NCBI GenBank assembly: GCA_021815785.1
Contig: JAKAZS010000026.1
Span: 1 to 35,788, forward strand
Source: a bacterium
Lineage (GTDB): Bacteria > Cyanobacteriota > Vampirovibrionia > Obscuribacterales > JAKAZS01
Direction: 5' to 3'
DNA length: 35,788 nt
The number at the start of each line of letters is the position of its first letter. The first letter of the stretch is position 1. Under the pieces are notes generated by a model, which was not told the origin of the DNA, did not search any database, and saw nothing but the letters and a program-made list of their open reading frames with translations. This document shows, one piece after another, positions 32,501 through 35,788 of the stretch. The position numbers and the translations under genes are program-made.

Positions 32501-34936
32501 GCCACCACCACCATATAGAGAATTTGTACTTGTACCTCCATTACCACCATTTGCCCCAACACCCAATTCAATAGGGGCTTGCAAATATACACCCAGAGAA
32601 GCATTGATATTTACCGAACCGGCTTGTCCACCAAAACCTCCATTTCCGCCATAACCAGGTGGAAGTGGAGGTGAATTGCCGATAATCCCGCCGCCAGCTC
32701 CACCGCCGCCACCGCCACCACCACCAGAGGCAGCAATAACAGATTGGCAGTAAAAATTTCCATTGGGCGCACTTACAGTTATTGAACCGCCATTGCCGCC
32801 ATTACCACCTACTCCACCATTAGCTGAAGTAAAATTGGCTACGCCACCACCGCCGCCGCCAGCTCCACCGCCGCCGCAAGCTATAAGGCTGTTAACCGAA
32901 ACGTTTAAACCTTCCAAAACAATATTACCAGCGTTTTGGCCGTTTACATCGTTTCCATTGATACTAGGAATACCACCTAGACCAGAAGAATTAATAGTCA
33001 GGTTAGGAGCATCGAGAAGAGTACCAGAGATTATAGTTACATTACCACCACCTGAAATTATACTATTTCCATTAATATATATAGAACCACTCTGCGCACT
33101 AGCTGTTGTAAAAGTATCACTATTGGGAGCGTATGTACCATTTTCTATAATAACTTGACCACTATAGTTTTGTGTTATGGTTGGTACGAATATACCCATA
33201 TAAATATTACCGCCACCACCATAACCGCCAGCTGTATCTATATTACCAATGGTTATAGCCGGACCAACACCATTATAACCAGCTATAATTGAAACTGACC
33301 CATTATTTCCATTTGCATATCCGCCAGTTATGATAGGACAAGTATTGGGAATATTTACAATGTAGCCCACAATAGTAAGCGAACCGCCCGATCCAGTTAG
33401 TTGAGGGTTATTAGTTGGATTGGTAATATTAGTATAAATACCAGTACAACCACTTAAATTAATTTGGCCAACATTGGATGAAAGACCAGTAATTGTTAAT
33501 ATAGAATTAGTGTCATTATTAACTTGACCGGTTTGACTTGGAGTTACGCTGAAATTAACACCAGAAAAGAGTATTACATTTCCAGCCGTTCCACTACTGG
33601 TTAGACCGGTATTAATACTACCACCACTTACATTAATATTGCCAGCCGCCACAACAGCCACATTGCCGCCAGGTGAATTGATTCCACCATAGATATTAAC
33701 ATCACCGTTGACGTTAAAAAATGTCGGGTCACTGGTTTCGACAATTTTACCCAAGTTTAAACTGTTTTTAAAAACTTCAGCACTTAGACTTGCGGAATTT
33801 ACATTTATGATGCTCGATATTGAATTAGCCGCAAGAATTACTTTTTCATTTGGCGCAGAAATATTTAAATTTTTACCATTAAAATTGACGCCATTAATTT
33901 TTAACTCACCAAAACCATCAGAAATACTAGCCGAAGCTGTATTTCCACCCGTAATACCACTGGGAATATTTGAGGTAATAATATTAACAGAACCCAAAAT
34001 AGAATTAAAATCACCATTACCAATTATTACAGGGTTTAGGTTTTGACCATTGCCATTAAAAGCAATATTAATATTTTGTCCATCTATTAAACCATTGTTA
34101 ATAAGGTAGCCGAATGAACTGATACTTAAATTAATGCCTGCTATAGAATTAATTTGACCGTCAGTTTGATTAACAATATTTCCGTTTGAATTTATCGATA
34201 TATCGCTAAAATTGCTAACTGTACCAAAATTTATAAAATCAGTTTGATCTTTGAGTAGCAAATTATCATGAACCATCGAATTCGCTGCAGTGCCTGTTCC
34301 TTGAATCGACGACCCAGTCATTTCTAGAATATTGTTAGCAGTAATTGTTTCAAGTTTTGAAGTTGTATTGTTCAAATTTACATAAATATTGCCATAATTG
34401 ACCAAATTTTCAATTACGGTAAAATTTCCTTGATTAATCTGACCGTCAACATTATGTGGTATCAATAAATTATTAACCGGGCCAAATTCAGTTAGATTAA
34501 GGGTTCCGCCTACAGCCTGACCTAAATCGTTTAAAATCAAACTTTGCATATTGTGATTTAGTACCTGACTTACGGCTATTGATTCTGCTGGTGTCACAGT
34601 AGAATTACTATAAATATCAGTGCGCACATTACCAATGTTTATTTCTAAAGGATGAAAATTTGTAATTGAGCTGGCTTTTATACTGGAAATTATCGAACTT
34701 AAATTAAAATTAGAATTCGTTACTTCGTTCAGAATTGATTGAATATGTTCATTAACACCTGATATATAAGTGTTTGCATTGTAATTATCTAGCACTTCAT
34801 GATTATTGGCCAACTGATGATTAACAGCATTAATGTTATAGTTCTGCGCCACAACAGGACTATTTATCACAAAGACGAACTGGAACAACAGAAAAATTAA
34901 AACAAGGCATCGGTTTATACTAATTATCTTTAACAT
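29576..34936 (-). CDS. giant secreted beta-helix protein 2 with Gly-rich insert
   Basis: The product has 1786 residues, with a signal peptide (1-30, ending SPVVA). Residues about 64-163 match the N-terminal cap of giant protein 1 (SNSTVTPAES, QSLILNDLGQAVGGTLNLTEFGPVNNLLIP). The middle is Asn/Gly/Ser-rich beta-helix-like sequence. About 684-942 is a very Gly-rich tract (GGGGAGGGGGGV and similar) encoded by DNA far richer in G+C than its surroundings and absent from protein 1. The later turns (YTGAGSNAIGGNI, YFGNNGI, NITADPP) and the C-terminal FecR-like cap (about 1640-1786, with NILPGCHITL and LPGLGYRSLKV) are homologous to protein 1. No autotransporter barrel or LPXTG-type anchor is visible. 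ATG 34936 is preceded by AAAGGG and a perfect -10 box. It is probably a surface or matrix protein. Confidence 0.85.
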   Translation of the reverse strand: MLKIISINRCLVLIFLLFQFVFVINSPVVAQNYNINAVNHQLANNHEVLDNYNANTYISGVNEHIQSILNEVTNSNFNLSSIISSIKASSITNFHPLEINIGNVRTDIYSNSTVTPAESIAVSQVLNHNMQSLILNDLGQAVGGTLNLTEFGPVNNLLIPHNVDGQINQGNFTVIENLVNYGNIYVNLNNTTSKLETITANNILEMTGSSIQGTGTAANSMVHDNLLLKDQTDFINFGTVSNFSDISINSNGNIVNQTDGQINSIAGINLSISSFGYLINNGLIDGQNINIAFNGNGQNLNPVIIGNGDFNSILGSVNIITSNIPSGITGGNTASASISDGFGELKINGVNFNGKNLNISAPNEKVILAANSISSIINVNSASLSAEVFKNSLNLGKIVETSDPTFFNVNGDVNIYGGINSPGGNVAVVAAGNINVSGGSINTGLTSSGTAGNVILFSGVNFSVTPSQTGQVNNDTNSILTITGLSSNVGQINLSGCTGIYTNITNPTNNPQLTGSGGSLTIVGYIVNIPNTCPIITGGYANGNNGSVSIIAGYNGVGPAITIGNIDTAGGYGGGGNIYMGIFVPTITQNYSGQVIIENGTYAPNSDTFTTASAQSGSIYINGNSIISGGGNVTIISGTLLDAPNLTINSSGLGGIPSINGNDVNGQNAGNIVLEGLNVSVNSLIACGGGGAGGGGGGVANFTSANGGVGGNGGNGGSITVSAPNGNFYCQSVIAASGGGGGGGGGAGGGIIGNSPPLPPGYGGNGGFGGQAGSVNINASLGVYLQAPIELGVGANGGNGGTSTNSLYGGGGGGGGASGGFIGFGGGGGAGGYGFKYSGAGGGGGASASGFGGGGGGGGNVNQTNGGGYGGGIDEGGLGGYNGGDTLKGTLGSNGAFGLGGNGGSYGIPFGYGGSFVNNIIEGGGGGSSAGSGAQSGQNGASLSLTQGLGGSINIQSTNMVLNGSGSANLDLENSDPFQLLLNPSTSTYVKGYFDAVNLVALICNFKSYDGAVMATSTFDFKSNTLGQSDPIVIASPFNSNININAYLGGFFKALDPVTVIVANSNPFVLSSQGSIIVQGGIYAYNIALATEENNAVISINGVLGLAGSEIFLTASGNSQINTNNGSILAASLLLYGGKDSAIGTSAVPLAINTNYLTVNTQGSVYLANSSPELNILTSSVGGTFSVISNANLVAGSNINEIGFVTANTLALYANGSIGIGTPNDPFNVNAAILGSSDYNNKASIYFNDSYSAGVTLLSNNVNEYGTVSITVPSTITLTEPLTGGIIALATTNNNGSIILGSTLGSGFSNIFLTSTGSGSVYQTNSSSVILGEYLTLASSSGSFQNLQIDVSSALQVSTGGTGSATIFDNATNVSINGALTGGSFTLYATGSIYAPESIYTGAGSNAIGGNIILADYYGTLNIGLNQGGHSTIEANNGSVIITNFNTGTGKININSGTIILGSSTNDALGNVAISIGSPIASNTAFSDANLSIMRNGAGNVYFGNNGIATNSPVNTLYANDRNIIFDTNVLPSSAITLGGNVNITADPPSVGSTNQITTFANNSSNNYLSVFGNIGQSNLDSWNYSINIFDNIQAGVNFVNDNDKMFESGNFFQPISCQIFRNQKYLTPNAVLINADSDYSYKVNNAFELNFKKGTVALLINNGTALSLYNLTDKHSNSLVLETAGKSFNILPGCHITLTQNVSNFACVNQLPGLGYRSLKVVKLKNITLFTAQFSIIGLINEFKTLKLNRKLLSSILKTYAVLTVSQNNHEPFGQYKKNICRNCS
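32110..32890 (-). repeat. Gly-rich low-complexity coding tract
   Basis: Dense runs of GGN codons (seen on the plus strand as CCACCGCC-type runs) code for poly-Gly blocks with scattered Ala, Ser, Asn and Tyr. Simple-repeat expansion is the likely origin. The antisense strand shows long Pro-rich open frames as a by-product. Confidence 0.8.
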
Positions 34937-34967
34937 ATTAATTTAGCCCTTTACAAAAACTTTGGTA

Positions 34968-34973
34968 ATTATA
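34968..34973 (-). promoter_or_regulatory. -10 box of giant beta-helix gene 2
   Basis: TATAAT on the minus strand lies 32 bases before the ATG at 34936, giving a leader of about 25 bases. No good -35 box is at the standard distance. Confidence 0.4.
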
Positions 34974-35184
34974 CAATAAAAAAACACCAATTTTTATAAA
35001 TTAACATAAAAATCGCTATTCAAAAGGTTTTGACTATTTTAATTTCGAAGAAAGATTCTTGGCTACTTTTTTGTATTTTTGGATAAAGGTCAATTTTTAT
35101 TGTTATTAATACGCTGCGGTATATCAATCATGACCAAAAATAAAAAAAAATGATTTTTTAGATAATTCTGCCTTAAACATATTA

Positions 35185-35193
35185 TGCTACAAT
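35185..35193 (+). promoter_or_regulatory. extended -10 promoter candidate
   Basis: TG-C-TACAAT fits the extended -10 form, which can work without a -35 box. It would transcribe toward the small ORF at 35307. Confidence 0.3.
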
Positions 35194-35306
35194 CCAGAAT
35201 ATACCTTCGTTGAAAAGCTACAAACAATATCAACTAAGTATAGACTACTCAAAAGTTCAAATGAAACACCTGCAAATTTTTAAGGCATTACTATGATATA
35301 TTTTGC

Positions 35307-35552
35307 TTGCTAAATAGAAATGAAATAATTCAATTAATTGGAACTGAAAAATACGAGGGCTACAAGCGGCAGCGCTTTCGAAATAAAGACGAAATATGCA
35401 TTGCTAAGAATGAAGCCTTTACACTAAAAGACGCCGAGCAATTTAATAAGTTAAAAGAATTATATAAAAAGACAACAGCGTTGTATTACGCAGGGCAGCC
35501 AGAGCTATCTGAAATAATTGATACGATCAAAATACATATCGACAAATTATAG
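35307..35552 (+). CDS. doubtful small ORF, function unknown
   Basis: The 81-residue frame is charged and probably helical (Lys, Glu, Ile and Leu-rich, with YEGYKRQRFRNKDEICIAKNEAF). It has no signal peptide or membrane span, and I recognise no family. The only start in the frame is TTG at 35307; the frame is open back to a TGA at 35262 without an ATG, and no ribosome site is clear. A short frame (ATG 35293 to TAA) overlaps its start. It may be a real small protein or the end of a gene whose start was lost. Confidence 0.35.
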   Translation: MLNRNEIIQLIGTEKYEGYKRQRFRNKDEICIAKNEAFTLKDAEQFNKLKELYKKTTALYYAGQPELSEIIDTIKIHIDKL

Positions 35553-35601
35553 TTACTTGAACTCAATATGTTAAACACAAAAATAGCCACTTAAGAGCTA
35601 A

Positions 35602-35788
35602 TTCATTTTTGTCAATTTAAGAACACCAGGAATTCAGCCAAGCCAAGTTGTGAACACCCTCAAAACCCAAGGAATTCAGCCAAGGCAATTTGTTAACACA
35701 CTCAAAACCCCAGGCTTAGCCATTGCAACTACAATACATAATTCACCTATTTCAAAAATATATACAATACATAGCCTTGTGCAGGTTG
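35602..35788 (+). CDS. partial open frame with 14-residue repeats, runs off the window
   Basis: From the stop at 35599-35601 the frame stays open to the window edge (62 codons). It encodes repeats of the form F/V-VNTLKT-P/Q-GIQP-S/R-Q, about two and a half copies, produced by the 42-bp DNA repeats. There is no ATG. The opposite strand is also open through the repeats because 42 is a multiple of three, so the coding strand is uncertain. Codons such as CTC and ACC are commoner here than in neighbouring genes. It could be a gene fragment or non-coding repeat DNA. Confidence 0.22.
35629..35712 (+). repeat. two tandem 42-bp repeats
   Basis: Copies at 35629-35670 and 35671-35712 differ at five of 42 positions; both begin GGAATTCAGCCAAG. 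Partial copies flank them on both sides (35621-35628, and from 35713). The array may continue past the window. Confidence 0.8.

Larger units (their letters stand above)
34937..35306. other. intergenic region upstream of giant gene 2
   Basis: A perfect -10 box for giant gene 2 stands at 34968-34973 (minus), and an extended -10 (TG-n-TACAAT) at 35185-35193 on the plus strand. No coding frame is seen. Confidence 0.5.

Noticed and set aside
32302..33158. Long Pro-rich and Val-rich open frames on both strands over the Gly-rich tract
   Set aside because: They are by-products of GGN/CCN runs in giant gene 2. They lack ribosome sites and show low-complexity composition fitting only the antisense of poly-Gly.
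35621..35715. CRISPR array
   Set aside because: Only two adjacent 42-bp copies with no spacers between them, and no cas genes.

Overview
This AT-rich window (roughly one third G+C by eye) comes from a diderm bacterium with diaminopimelate-type peptidoglycan. The envelope genes, many Sec signal peptides, two very large secreted beta-helix proteins and frequent TTG starts (yheT-like, rsmH, murJ) support that. A non-photosynthetic relative of the Cyanobacteria (Melainabacteria/Vampirovibrionia, perhaps Obscuribacterales-like) is possible, but this is a low-confidence guess from gene content. I see no tRNA, rRNA, CRISPR array, transposase or prophage.

Layout. 0-4.3 kb: a YheT-like alpha/beta hydrolase, a secreted matrixin-like protease, a small unknown protein, and a minus-strand pair of a tandem UspA protein and a cupredoxin-fold protein that has lost its copper ligands. 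4.3-8.1 kb: a 770-bp AT-rich gap with a hairpin, a palindrome and a promoter, then purB and malQ overlapping by 4 bp. 8.4-12.8 kb: giant beta-helix protein 1. 12.9-14.0 kb: an unknown secreted protein with a glutamine-amidotransferase-like fold. 14.1-20.6 kb (minus): dppA, a zinc-ribbon membrane protein, rsmH, an ftsL-like gene, ftsI and murJ. 20.8-24.3 kb (plus): a dapF-like gene with an altered active site, ftsQ-like, and a processive family 2 glycosyltransferase. 24.5-26.4 kb: four tandem paralogues of a small secreted Gly-rich protein, closed by an intrinsic terminator. 26.5-29.2 kb: a stand-alone array of four MshEN-like domains behind an 11-codon leader ORF, then murF. 29.2-29.5 kb: a decayed fifth copy of the small-protein family. 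29.6-34.9 kb (minus): giant beta-helix protein 2, homologous to protein 1 at both ends but carrying a long Gly-rich insert. 35-35.8 kb: a doubtful small ORF and in-frame 42-bp repeats running off the edge.

How the genes fit together. The core from 14 to 29 kb is a split division and cell-wall (dcw-like) cluster. rsmH, ftsL, ftsI and murJ lie on one arm; dapF, ftsQ and murF lie on the other; dppA (D-amino-acid peptide hydrolysis) joins at the divergence point. Around it sit surface and secreted components: the two giant beta-helix proteins, the four-member small-protein family, the glycosyltransferase, the protease and the copper-less cupredoxin. The most interesting candidates are the small-protein family with its pseudogene, the twin giant proteins sharing N- and C-terminal caps around unlike middles, and the DapF homologue with Ser in place of its first catalytic Cys.
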